The position numbers and the translations under genes were made by a program. A model generated the notes under the pieces. It was not told where the DNA came from and did not search any database. It was given only the letters and a program-made list of their open reading frames with translations. From positions 1 to 30,602 of IMG/VR virus record IMGVR_UViG_3300035698_003324: a stretch of 30,602 bases of DNA. One strand, given 5' to 3'. Source of the DNA: a virus. Every line of letters starts with the position of its first letter. The first letter of the stretch is position 1. Positions 15,047-20,869 of the stretch are shown here, in pieces.

Positions 15047-15717
15047 CAGATACAATCACAATCACTGAAGATGTTAAAGAGCTTGAGAAAGTAGCAATCG
15101 ACACGCTCGCAATTTATGCAAACCATGAGATCAAAAACAACACTGATTTTGCTGTAGCAGGCGAGTTGTTAACTAAGATCCACAACATGGAAAAAACAAT
15201 CGCAGTTGAGCGAATGAAAAAGACTCGTCCGCTTGATGCATTAAAGAAAGACTGGATGGAATTTTTTAGAAAACCAGAGCAACGCTGTGGTGATGTGAAG
15301 CGTATGATCCAGCGAAAGATGCATGCGTACCAATCTGAGATCGCTCGCTTGCAAAAAGTCGAAGAGGACAAGCAAAAGAAAATCAATGAAGCGGCGGCAA
15401 AGAAAAAAGAAGCTGAAGCGTCAAAGGTTAAGAGCCCGGAACTTGCTGAGCAGAAACGCCAGGAAGCTGAAGAGATCCGAGATCTCGCACCAACAGTAAG
15501 AACAGAAGCACCGAAGGCTGAAGGTATCCGCAAGACAACAACGTACAAAGCCGAGCTTGAGGACATCACAAAGGTGCCTGCAGAGATGAACGGCGTCCGC
15601 CTTTTGGTGCCGGACATGCAAACAATCGGTAAAATGGTTAGATCAACCAAAGGAAAGATCGTGATCCCTGGAATCAAAATCCGTATAGAGGAGTCAGTCG
15701 CTCCGACTGGTCGTTAA
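15043..15717 (+). CDS. Coiled-coil phage protein of the recombination module
   Basis: Using ATG 15043, which overlaps the previous stop (ATGA), gives 224 aa. Residues about 95-155 are a highly charged coiled coil (Lys/Glu/Ala rich, e.g. INEAAAKKKEAEASK). The C-terminal part, with RKTTTYKAELEDITKVP and later MQTIGKMVRSTKGKIVIPG, matches a widespread phage protein type found next to exonuclease or annealing genes, where the ending 'a....kG...iPGi.i..e.s' is conserved. The biochemical role is unknown; a mediator or scaffold for recombination is possible. Early residues 40-75 (ERMKKTRPLDALKKDWMEFF) are basic and helical. Confidence 0.65.
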   Translation: MTDTITITEDVKELEKVAIDTLAIYANHEIKNNTDFAVAGELLTKIHNMEKTIAVERMKKTRPLDALKKDWMEFFRKPEQRCGDVKRMIQRKMHAYQSEIARLQKVEEDKQKKINEAAAKKKEAEASKVKSPELAEQKRQEAEEIRDLAPTVRTEAPKAEGIRKTTTYKAELEDITKVPAEMNGVRLLVPDMQTIGKMVRSTKGKIVIPGIKIRIEESVAPTGR

Positions 15718-15719
15718 TC

Positions 15720-15944
15720 ATGGGAAAGAAATATCCTCGAATCATAAGAAATGAAAACTTTCAAAGCTCCAAAGGTATGAGGAAAACGTGCGTGGCTTGC
15801 GGAGAACGCACAGATCACGGCGTCACAATCGAATGGAACTACATGCGAGGCGATGACGACTGCTTAAAAATTTGCAAATCGCCATGCCAAACAGCATTAG
15901 AGGATCAACACATCTTGCACTTAATACCCGGTTATGATATGTAA
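15720..15944 (+). CDS. Small CxxC zinc-binding protein
   Basis: This 74-aa protein starts 2 nt after the previous stop. It contains TCVACGER at residues 23-30 and LKICKSPCQT at residues 49-58, giving four cysteines in a CxxC...CxxxC layout that could hold one zinc ion. The family is not recognised. The ribosome binding site is weak, so translation may depend on re-initiation from the upstream gene. A 204-codon open frame lies antisense to this stretch but is Ser/Pro low-complexity and looks like a shadow. Confidence 0.6.
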   Translation: MGKKYPRIIRNENFQSSKGMRKTCVACGERTDHGVTIEWNYMRGDDDCLKICKSPCQTALEDQHILHLIPGYDM

Positions 15945-15967
15945 TCGGTAACCCGAAAGGAAGTACC

Positions 15968-16258
15968 ATGTCAGAAGAAACGGCAACAGCAACAGAGGAA
16001 AGAGAAGATGGACAACTTGAAATCACAGGAATCGATACACCGCTAGGTGCGGCATTGAAACAATACTGTGATAAATGTGGATCCATTGAGAAGCAAGTCA
16101 AAGAGCGTGACGATTTACAAGTAGCAGTCATCGCTGAGATGGACACAGCAGGAGTCAACAAAGTAAAATTCGAAGGGCGAACACTATCGCTTGTGGATCC
16201 GAAGCCTGGAAGCCGACACATCCGCACGAGAATCACTCGACCAGAGGATTCTGAATAA
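15968..16258 (+). CDS. Hypothetical protein, acidic N-terminus
   Basis: This 96-aa protein starts after GAAAGGAAGTACC. Residues 1-20 are Glu/Thr rich, followed by a helical middle part with CDKCG at residues 34-38 and a helix IEKQVKERDDLQVAVIAEMDTAG, then a small beta hairpin (VKFEGRTLSLVDPKPGSR). I do not recognise it. The middle and C-terminal layout (long helix, then 'g..kv.f.g..l.......') recalls small phage proteins located between recombination and replication genes. Ends two bases before the next start. Confidence 0.6.
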   Translation: MSEETATATEEREDGQLEITGIDTPLGAALKQYCDKCGSIEKQVKERDDLQVAVIAEMDTAGVNKVKFEGRTLSLVDPKPGSRHIRTRITRPEDSE

Positions 16259-16259
16259 G

Positions 16260-16484
16260 ATGAATTACGAGGAAGCCGGAAGAAACTTAGATCAACAACG
16301 GCAACGCTTCGAGGACTCGGATTGGAGATCCGAGTCTCCCAAGCAACTCGCCGCCCAAAGAAAACTGGAGGAAAACCGTGCACAATCAAAAAAGACACTG
16401 TCACCATTGCGGACAATCGATCATGCAACACAAGCACAGCATGAGCAAATCAATGGCGGAGATGTTCCTGAAGTCAAACTTTAA
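16260..16484 (+). CDS. Small charged hypothetical protein
   Basis: The ATG at 16260 lies 1 nt after the previous stop and 11 nt after AGAGGA. The 74-aa product is hydrophilic (Arg, Gln, Glu, Ser) with the run RNLDQQRQRFEDSDWRSESP and no cysteine or hydrophobic core. It overlaps the next gene by 107 nt in another frame. A perfect 9-bp hairpin lies inside. Without it, 16260-16377 would be non-coding leader for the next gene, so this is a moderate call; the hairpin may be the functional part. Confidence 0.45.
   Translation: MNYEEAGRNLDQQRQRFEDSDWRSESPKQLAAQRKLEENRAQSKKTLSPLRTIDHATQAQHEQINGGDVPEVKL
16314..16336 (+). repeat. Perfect 9-bp hairpin with SD-like loop
   Basis: GACTCGGAT (16314-16322) pairs perfectly with ATCCGAGTC (16328-16336) around the loop TGGAG (16323-16327); one G-U pair extends the stem. 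There is no T-run after it, so it is not a standard terminator. The loop contains a purine-rich GGAG. It lies about 40 nt before the GTG of the next gene and may affect its translation or mRNA stability. Confidence 0.55.
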
Positions 16485-16791
16485 GGAACCATTCCATCTA
16501 CAGAAAACATCAAGCCTCACAAAGAATCAATACAACAATTTCCAGAAGCTAAGATATTGGGGAATTATTGAGAAGGAAGAAAGTAAGTCTGGCTGGTGGC
16601 GTATCACATCACAAGGTCGGCTCTTCGCGAACAACAAAATCAAAATACCTAAATCAGTTTGGACTTTTAACAACAAGGTCGTCAAAACAGTTGGTAGCAT
16701 ATTCATCGAAGAGTGCACAGGTCAATGGCGTAAGCGTGAAGATTATATCCAGGATATGAAACCAGCAATCAAAGAGCCAGGACTCTTCTAA
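16378..16791 (+). CDS. Hypothetical protein with N-terminal zinc motif and winged-helix-like body
   Basis: The start is the GTG at 16378, 6-7 nt after GGAGG, giving 137 aa. Residues 5-25 contain RHCHHCGQSIMQHKHS, a CxxC with several histidines that may bind zinc. The remaining sequence SLTKNQYNNFQKLRYWGIIEKEESKSGWWRITSQG resembles a small winged-helix/DUF-type phage protein in which a helix pair is followed by a beta hairpin ('W.iT..G..F'). A DNA-binding role before the replication initiator gene is possible. It ends 3 nt before that gene. Confidence 0.6.
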   Translation: MHNQKRHCHHCGQSIMQHKHSMSKSMAEMFLKSNFKEPFHLQKTSSLTKNQYNNFQKLRYWGIIEKEESKSGWWRITSQGRLFANNKIKIPKSVWTFNNKVVKTVGSIFIEECTGQWRKREDYIQDMKPAIKEPGLF

Positions 16792-16794
16792 ATT

Positions 16795-17334
16795 ATGGCA
16801 AGTCCGCAACCAGACAGATTCACAAGAGTCAGTGCAGAGTATCTCAAAGCACTTTGCAGAACCGACGTACCCGGCAATCCAGCATCAATGCTTTTTGTTG
16901 TAATACAAAAGACATGGGGATTTCGAAAGAAATGGGATTCAATAAGCAACGATCAAATGCAACAAGCAACCGGCATGACAACTCGCCAGATACAACGAGC
17001 CCGGCAATGGCTTAAATCTAAGAAGATGATCGAATCAAGAATTGGCAAAATGGGCATGAACGAGTATCGAATCCAAAAGAATTATGACCTGTGGATAACT
17101 CGTAGATCTGTGGATAAGTCACTCCAAGTGGGTACCGATAAAACGGTAGCCTCCTACCGAAAAAGTGGTAGCTACCCTACCGAAAAAGCGGTACATACAA
17201 TAGATACTAAACAACAGATAATAGATAGGGGTAAAAAGGAAACAAAAGCCTGTGGAAAACTTTTAAAAGATTTAACAAAAAACTTATCAACAACACCAAA
17301 AAAAGGAGAACGTCATGGGAGGTCAAGCAGATGA
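16795..17334 (+). CDS. Replication initiator, lambda O-like
   Basis: This 179-aa protein has the N-terminal winged-helix domain of phage replication protein O: FTRVSAEYLKALCR (residues 9-22), WGFRKKWDSISNDQM (42-56), TTRQIQRARQWLKSKKMIESR (63-84). The domain binds iterons at the phage origin. Its own gene carries the likely origin from codon 99 onward, exactly as lambda ori lies inside O, and the encoded residues there (TDKTVASYRKSGSYPTEKAV) are low-complexity because they are constrained by the iterons. The protein is shorter than lambda O (299 aa). No gpP-type helicase loader or helicase gene is seen in the window, so host DnaA/DnaB may be used directly. Confidence 0.82.
   Translation: MASPQPDRFTRVSAEYLKALCRTDVPGNPASMLFVVIQKTWGFRKKWDSISNDQMQQATGMTTRQIQRARQWLKSKKMIESRIGKMGMNEYRIQKNYDLWITRRSVDKSLQVGTDKTVASYRKSGSYPTEKAVHTIDTKQQIIDRGKKETKACGKLLKDLTKNLSTTPKKGERHGRSSR
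17090..17313 (+). other. Putative replication origin inside initiator gene
   Basis: Two perfect DnaA boxes in reverse orientation, TGTGGATAA at 17090-17098 and 17109-17117, precede three palindromic iterons (17133-17193). Downstream is an A/T-rich stretch (17194-17313) with single-mismatch DnaA boxes TGTGGAAAA (17251-17259) and TTATCAACA (17284-17292). This order (initiator sites, then an easily melted region, within an O-like gene) matches lambdoid origins, with added DnaA sites. Seen directly; function inferred. Confidence 0.8.
17133..17193 (+). repeat. Three 16-bp palindromic iterons (TACCG-N6-CGGTA)
   Basis: Copies lie at 17133-17148 (TACCGATAAAACGGTA), 17155-17170 (TACCGAAAAAGTGGTA, one mismatch in the right arm) and 17178-17193 (TACCGAAAAAGCGGTA). 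Starts are 22 and 23 bp apart, about two helical turns, so they face the same side of the DNA. Each has an A-rich centre. They are the presumed binding sites for the O-like initiator. Confidence 0.88.
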
Positions 17335-17449
17335 TATCGTTGATGGAGCATGCTGTCAAACTTGTGGAATGTACTTTGAAGAAGAGCAGGGATATCCATG
17401 TGATTGTAGGCATTGCAGTGGAAACCCAGAAGCTCCACAAATCATTTAA
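17315..17449 (+). CDS. Small zinc-binding phage protein (44 aa)
   Basis: The start ATG at 17315 has AAGGAG 6 nt upstream and overlaps the end of the initiator gene by 20 nt. The 44-aa product has ACCQTCGMYF (residues 13-22), then EEQGYPCDCRHCSGN (residues 25-39): six cysteines in CCxxC...CxCxxC form, typical of tiny phage zinc proteins with a 'C..CG..f.....GyP..C..C' layout. It fills a stretch that otherwise has no gene. Function unknown; it is probably early-expressed with the initiator. Confidence 0.75.
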   Translation: MGGQADDIVDGACCQTCGMYFEEEQGYPCDCRHCSGNPEAPQII

Positions 17450-17503
17450 TACCAATCAGTTAAGAGAAGATCAATTGTTTTAACACAAATGGAGGTAATG
17501 AAA

Positions 17504-18226
17504 ATGGATCAACAAGCCTGTAAGGTGAAGCCAGAAGAAAAATTATTAAATGGAAAAACGGTTGGCATCCTACTGCCAGGACAATCGCTAAGCCAGCTAA
17601 ATGACCACGTGCAACACTTTAAGGGCAAGCAGATAGTCTGGGCAGGGCTAAACAAGTTCAGAGCCTTAGAGGCACAAGTGCTGGAGAATATAGGCGAACG
17701 CATAGAGATCGGATGGATCAGTGCGATTGATCGAGTTGACAACCAGATGCACCACATCTGCAACCAGCTAAAAAGAGAGGACGTAATTGTCACGAACGTG
17801 GAAGGCTTCGACAAAATCATGATGCCGGGAAGCGAGGCACCGCCAAATCTTATCATTGATCAAATCGGCAATCAATTCTACTTAAGCGAGAAACACGGCA
17901 GGCATGGAACCAACAGTCTGAGTGCCCTGCTTTTTTGGATGTACCAATACCTACCAAAGCAAGTGCTGATTTTTGGATGCGATGGACATCCGCACAACGC
18001 AATGGCTGTTTACCAGAACCAGCTGGAAGTTTACCCGGAAGAAAACTACAACGAAAGAGCGGTCACAATCAGCCGTGACACAGAGCTCATGAATAAATGC
18101 TTTTGGAATAAGGCAGAAGAAATAGGCGTGCCGCACATACCAACATTTAATGTGAACAAAGCAAGCACGCTCGAATGCTTTCCAAGAATAACAGGGCAAG
18201 AAGCACTCAATTTAATAGGTCAATAA
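17504..18226 (+). CDS. DUF115 / MptE-like Rossmann-fold protein (sugar or pterin related)
   Basis: The ATG at 17504 is 7 nt after GGAGGT and gives 240 aa. GKTVGILLPGQSLSQL (residues about 18-33) resembles the nucleotide-binding 'v.i.gpGpSL' loop of DUF115/6-hydroxymethylpterin diphosphokinase MptE-like and bacterial sialyltransferase-like proteins. NSLSALLFWMYQYLPKQVLIFGCDGHPHN (about 137-165) matches the second conserved block ending in GCD. The ending FNVNKASTLECFPRI is the usual 'N.s..S.l.cfp.i' tail of this group. In phages and surface-glycan islands such proteins are linked with sugar transfer. The exact reaction is unknown. Confidence 0.6.
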   Translation: MDQQACKVKPEEKLLNGKTVGILLPGQSLSQLNDHVQHFKGKQIVWAGLNKFRALEAQVLENIGERIEIGWISAIDRVDNQMHHICNQLKREDVIVTNVEGFDKIMMPGSEAPPNLIIDQIGNQFYLSEKHGRHGTNSLSALLFWMYQYLPKQVLIFGCDGHPHNAMAVYQNQLEVYPEENYNERAVTISRDTELMNKCFWNKAEEIGVPHIPTFNVNKASTLECFPRITGQEALNLIGQ

Positions 18227-18269
18227 ATTGATTAAATAAGTTGACTCTTAAAGGTTAATCAATTATACT
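18226..18269 (+). promoter_or_regulatory. Strong sigma70 promoter within a 10-bp inverted repeat
   Basis: TTGACT (18241-18246) and TATACT (18264-18269) are spaced 17 nt, each one mismatch from consensus. A perfect inverted repeat AATTGATTAA (18226-18235) and TTAATCAATT (18255-18264) spans the -35 and touches the -10, separated by 19 nt. This looks like an operator for a dimeric repressor acting on this promoter. Transcription would begin near 18276. Confidence 0.8.
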
Positions 18270-18288
18270 TTAGGTACTTAAACAAACT

Positions 18289-18313
18289 GCCGCACGCCAC
18301 TACGGTGTGCGGC
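18289..18313 (+). other. GC-rich leader hairpin
   Basis: GCCGCACGCC (18289-18298) pairs with GGTGTGCGGC (18304-18313) around loop ACTAC: ten pairs including one G-U. It lies about 13 nt after the predicted transcription start and is followed by TCAACCAAAGG, with no T-run. It may shield the 5' end of the mRNA, or act as a factor-dependent pause or termination site. Confidence 0.65.
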
Positions 18314-18335
18314 TCAACCAAAGGAAGGAAGGCAA

Positions 18336-18650
18336 ATGCTACTGTCAGAACTACTGGAACGCCATGCAAGAGATGCAAAAGAAGTTTACCAAAGAGGATA
18401 TGACGAAGGCTTCAAAGCGTGTGAACGGATATCGCCAGGCATGATCAACATCCACAGCTTAACACTAGCAGACATTGGCAAGTGGGTAGTTTACACCAGG
18501 AGCGGAACAAACCACAAAGAGCTAGGACGAATTAAATCAATGACCAATGAAACAATCTTTGTTGTTTATAACTGCGGTCGGGAGTGGGAACGCTTCCAAG
18601 ACTTTACAGCCGCATCGACAAACCCAAGAGATCTTCAGTGGGTATTATGA
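18336..18650 (+). CDS. Small phage protein, first gene after promoter
   Basis: This 104-aa protein starts after AAAGGAAGGAAGGCAA. The N-terminus is helical (LLERHARDAKEVYQRGYDEGFK), then a beta-rich domain follows: DIGKWVVYTRSGTNHKELGRIKSMTNETIFVVYNCG and an ending LQWVL. The second part resembles small phage proteins with an SH3-like barrel ('G.wV.y......GrI.s.n...ifV.y') that are common near replication genes; function unknown. It is the first gene of the unit driven by the promoter at 18241-18269. Confidence 0.7.
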   Translation: MLLSELLERHARDAKEVYQRGYDEGFKACERISPGMINIHSLTLADIGKWVVYTRSGTNHKELGRIKSMTNETIFVVYNCGREWERFQDFTAASTNPRDLQWVL

Positions 18651-18979
18651 AATGCGATGACTGTAGATTTAAAGGCGGTTATGTTTTAGGTGCAGACGAA
18701 TGTGGATCTGGCAACTGGCTTGCTTATTGTACAGCAGGGCATTGGACAGGCGAGGAAGATCCAGAACCAACAGAGCCCAAAGATCCATGGGTTAACTGTA
18801 AAGATTATAAACGAGTAATGCTAACGGAAGATGAGTACGACGAGATCACATCAAAACAATTAGAGCTTGATGATGTATCCTGCTCATGCCACAGCAATCC
18901 GCCATGCTCAAAATGCACCGATTATCCGTGTGATGAAGAGCTTGAACTTGTAAAAGAATATGAGGAGGCTCATCCATGA
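18647..18979 (+). CDS. Cysteine-rich hypothetical protein
   Basis: ATG 18647 overlaps the previous stop (ATGA) and gives 110 aa; the longer frame opening at 18584 would lie inside the previous gene and has no ribosome binding site. There are about eleven cysteines: MKCDDCRFKGG, DECGSGNW, AYCTAGHW, NCKDY and later SCSCHSNPPCSKCTDYPC. The first part has the layout of small phage proteins with 'C..C......G.C.....w......a.C.......pe.....Ck.y'. Metal binding is likely. Acidic C-terminus. Function unknown. Confidence 0.68.
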   Translation: MKCDDCRFKGGYVLGADECGSGNWLAYCTAGHWTGEEDPEPTEPKDPWVNCKDYKRVMLTEDEYDEITSKQLELDDVSCSCHSNPPCSKCTDYPCDEELELVKEYEEAHP

Positions 18980-19197
18980 AGCCAGTTACTTATTTCAAAT
19001 ACAAAAAGAATGATGATACAGGAAAGTACGACAGAGTGCCTGCAGGAAGAGCAATGTTTCATCAGTTCGGTGTTAATTTTGAACAGATCGACGATGGTGT
19101 TGGGAACTACTCAACAGCAATCATTGAGCTTGAAGATGGAACAATCGAAAACATTGCGGTTGAAATGATTCAATTCTGCACGGAGGTAAAATGGTAA
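18976..19197 (+). CDS. Small hypothetical protein (73 aa)
   Basis: It starts in an ATGA overlap, with GAGGAGG 8-9 nt upstream, and ends inside the next gene. The 73-aa product is mostly beta: AMFHQFGVNFEQIDDGVGNYSTAIIELEDGTIENIAVEMIQF, which reads like a compact single domain. The form 'G......e.....g....tAiiE..dG.i..v....I.F' occurs in small phage proteins without known function. No cysteine pair, no membrane segment. Tight coupling to the RusA gene suggests co-expression. Confidence 0.65.
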   Translation: MKPVTYFKYKKNDDTGKYDRVPAGRAMFHQFGVNFEQIDDGVGNYSTAIIELEDGTIENIAVEMIQFCTEVKW

Positions 19198-19631
19198 CTA
19201 TATCATCGCCACTAGCCGTGACGCTACCACGCAAAACAAAAGCCGATCGTGTCGTGCAATTGAATCTGAATGTTTACAGAAACCTACACCATCAAACCAA
19301 CAACCAGATGAAAGCAATATACAATGAGTTTATGCTTGATCGCCTGGAGCCGCACCGATTCAATAACCCGATCAGCCTGGAGCTTAGACTCTTCAGAAGA
19401 TCCAACAGGAAGATCGATCGAGCAAATGTGTTATGCATCGTTGAGAAATTCTTTTGTGATGCAATGGTAGCGGCTGGTTGCATCGATGATGATTCAGATG
19501 AGTTTATCCTTACAACTAAATATCTTCCGACGCTGATGGATAAAGAGAATCCACGTGTTGAGGTTTACATTCATGAACCACAAGAAAATGAAGTTGGAAT
19601 AATAGCAGGAACAAGGATGACAACATGTTAA
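19191..19631 (+). CDS. rusA: RusA-type Holliday junction resolvase
   Basis: This 146-aa protein starts after CGGAGGTAAA, overlapping the previous gene. It has the RusA core: RKIDRANVLCIVEKFFCDAMVAAGCIDDDSDEFI (residues about 73-106), with the conserved acidic residues Asp76, Asp90 and Asp100/101, Asn79 and Lys86 matching the family's 'D.dN..K...D.l...G.i.DDs'. The family cuts four-way DNA junctions, which in phages prepares branched DNA for packaging. The early part PLAVTLPRKTKADRVVQLNLNVYRNLH is the usual beta strand and turn. Length is near the family norm (~120-140 aa). Confidence 0.8.
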   Translation: MVTISSPLAVTLPRKTKADRVVQLNLNVYRNLHHQTNNQMKAIYNEFMLDRLEPHRFNNPISLELRLFRRSNRKIDRANVLCIVEKFFCDAMVAAGCIDDDSDEFILTTKYLPTLMDKENPRVEVYIHEPQENEVGIIAGTRMTTC

Positions 19632-20251
19632 CAGTTAAAGATTCCGTTCGAATACATAGGAAGTTTAAGCGATACCTTGCAAAGAATATGAATCAGCCTG
19701 GCTTCGATATCTCACAGTTTGGCACTTCAAAACGCATTGTGACGAGAGCGTATCATCATGGAAAGAAAGAAGGTATGATCATCGATATCAACTTATCAAC
19801 ATGCGAAAACTTAATAACTGTCGTTCGATTCGGTGTAGGTTTAGGGCTCAGCGAAATGGACGAAGCGAATTGTATTGAGCGTTACTGGGGCATCGAACCG
19901 TGCAAAGATTCATTCGGCTATGTGAAAGATAATGTTGTCGCATGGGATGATAAACGCTTTGCCATCTTCAACGAGTCATGGGAAAACTCAATGAGCCTGG
20001 CACCAGATTGTGATTTCGCAATTTGCATCGAGGTTGTTGAGCACATGCATTCGGATCTGATTTCATTCTTAACACCACTGGCAAAGATCACAAAGAAAGC
20101 TTTATTCTTATCAACGCCAGATCGTACTGTCGATGTGGAAGGACGCTTCACAAAGAACGAAGTTTATTTCTCATTGATAAAGGCTGGCTTTAAAAGTGCG
20201 GTGTACATTGAGCATCAGATGCCGCACACGTTGTTTATAGCAACACCATAA
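19625..20251 (+). CDS. SAM-dependent methyltransferase-like protein
   Basis: This 208-aa protein overlaps the RusA gene by 7 nt. The strand-4 motif of class I methyltransferases is clear: CDFAICIEVVEHMHSDLISFL (residues about 129-149), followed by ALFLSTPDR, a usual strand-5 block. A glycine-containing FGVGLGL near residues 69-75 might replace motif I. Substrate is not evident: there is no DPPY-type DNA-adenine motif or PCQ cytosine motif. It could act on a sugar, nucleotide or protein. With four other sugar-enzyme-like genes in this phage, methylation of a glycan is one option (inference). Confidence 0.6.
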   Translation: MLTVKDSVRIHRKFKRYLAKNMNQPGFDISQFGTSKRIVTRAYHHGKKEGMIIDINLSTCENLITVVRFGVGLGLSEMDEANCIERYWGIEPCKDSFGYVKDNVVAWDDKRFAIFNESWENSMSLAPDCDFAICIEVVEHMHSDLISFLTPLAKITKKALFLSTPDRTVDVEGRFTKNEVYFSLIKAGFKSAVYIEHQMPHTLFIATP

Positions 20252-20263
20252 AAAGGAGGGATC

Positions 20264-20428
20264 ATGGGAATATGGATCTTAATACTAACAATGTCAACTG
20301 GCATCGCAACTGCAGAGTTTGATTCAAAGAAAGCCTGCATGAAAGCAAGCATGAAGATTAAAAAAAATGTTTGTTTCATTGGAGATGTTTGTCGGTTTAT
20401 ATGTGTAGAGAAAGTAGAGGCGAAATGA
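20264..20428 (+). CDS. Small exported Cys-containing protein (54 aa)
   Basis: The ATG at 20264 follows AGGAGGG by 4 nt and the frame ends with the TGA at 20426-20428. The product has a hydrophobic start (GIWILILTMSTGIATA) resembling a signal peptide or membrane anchor, then FDSKKACMKASMKIKKNVCFIGDVCRF with four cysteines. Such short 'signal peptide plus F.s...aC......' proteins are common in phage early or lysis regions; function is unknown. The stop overlaps the next ATG (ATGA), tying it to the lipoprotein gene. Confidence 0.7.
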   Translation: MGIWILILTMSTGIATAEFDSKKACMKASMKIKKNVCFIGDVCRFICVEKVEAK

Positions 20429-20697
20429 AATACTTATCTTTAATCGTTTTATTGATTGCATTAAATGGCTGTACTTATTACAGCCACACACGTGTCGCAG
20501 TCGCAGGAAAAAACGTGAAGGTTCCAATCAAGGGAATGACAATAGTAGGCGGCGAAGATCTCGTCACTTATTTAAACCGTGAAATGTGCGTTGGTTTGTG
20601 TTCAAAGAAAAAAGCAGATACAGATGCAGTCGAGTTTGATATCTTCGACGAGCCAAGCGGAGGAGGAAGTGGATCTGGAGGTGCTGGAGGCATTTAG
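20425..20697 (+). CDS. Small lipoprotein
   Basis: ATG 20425, in the overlap with the previous stop, gives 90 aa. The N-terminus is a lipoprotein signal: MKYLSLIVLLIALNGC with lipobox LNGC, so Cys16 would be acylated after cleavage. The following TYYSHTRVAVAG, then MCVGLCSKKK with a Cys pair, and a Gly/Ser-rich end (SGGGSGSGGAGG) form a short exported chain. Phage lipoproteins can act as outer spanins or as superinfection-exclusion factors; nothing here decides between these. An in-frame ATG at 20371 exists but lies in the previous gene and would spoil the signal. Confidence 0.7.
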   Translation: MKYLSLIVLLIALNGCTYYSHTRVAVAGKNVKVPIKGMTIVGGEDLVTYLNREMCVGLCSKKKADTDAVEFDIFDEPSGGGSGSGGAGGI

Positions 20698-20869
20698 AGA
20701 TTTACGCCAAAAACAACTGCAATATCAAATAAACACTTTTCTTCTTGACAACTACATAATTCTCATGACACCATAAACACATGGCTTCCAGAGATAAGTA
20801 AAAAATCGCAGTAAACAACACACCTCGGAGATATCCGAATCGTGTTGCAGACCTTCCAGTTTTAACCTT
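20698..20869 (+). other. Intergenic region with nested dyad (possible cos or operator)
   Basis: No gene is supported here. A nested dyad spans 20816-20847: CAACAC (20816-20821) pairs with GTGTTG (20842-20847), and inside it TCGGA (20825-20829) pairs with TCCGA (20834-20838) around GATA. A TTGACA at 20745-20750 has no good -10 at the usual spacing. Because a GpA-type terminase cluster follows, a cohesive-end site is possible here, as cos precedes the terminase genes in lambda. This is inference. Confidence 0.45.

Noticed and set aside
15114-15677. 187-codon minus-strand frame
   Set aside because: Antisense of the coiled-coil gene (Lys/Glu codons reading as Ser/Phe); no family features.
15823-16437. 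204-codon minus-strand frame
   Set aside because: Ser/Pro/Val low-complexity, no start signal, and it opposes three coupled plus-strand genes.
17133-17193. Iterons considered as a CRISPR-like array
   Set aside because: Only three 16-bp palindromic units, 6-7 bp gaps, inside a coding gene; fits origin iterons, not CRISPR.
20745-20777. TTGACA as a promoter before the packaging genes
   Set aside because: No acceptable -10 at 16-18 nt; the nearest CATAAA is 21 nt away. The terminator at 20870 would also stop the transcript.
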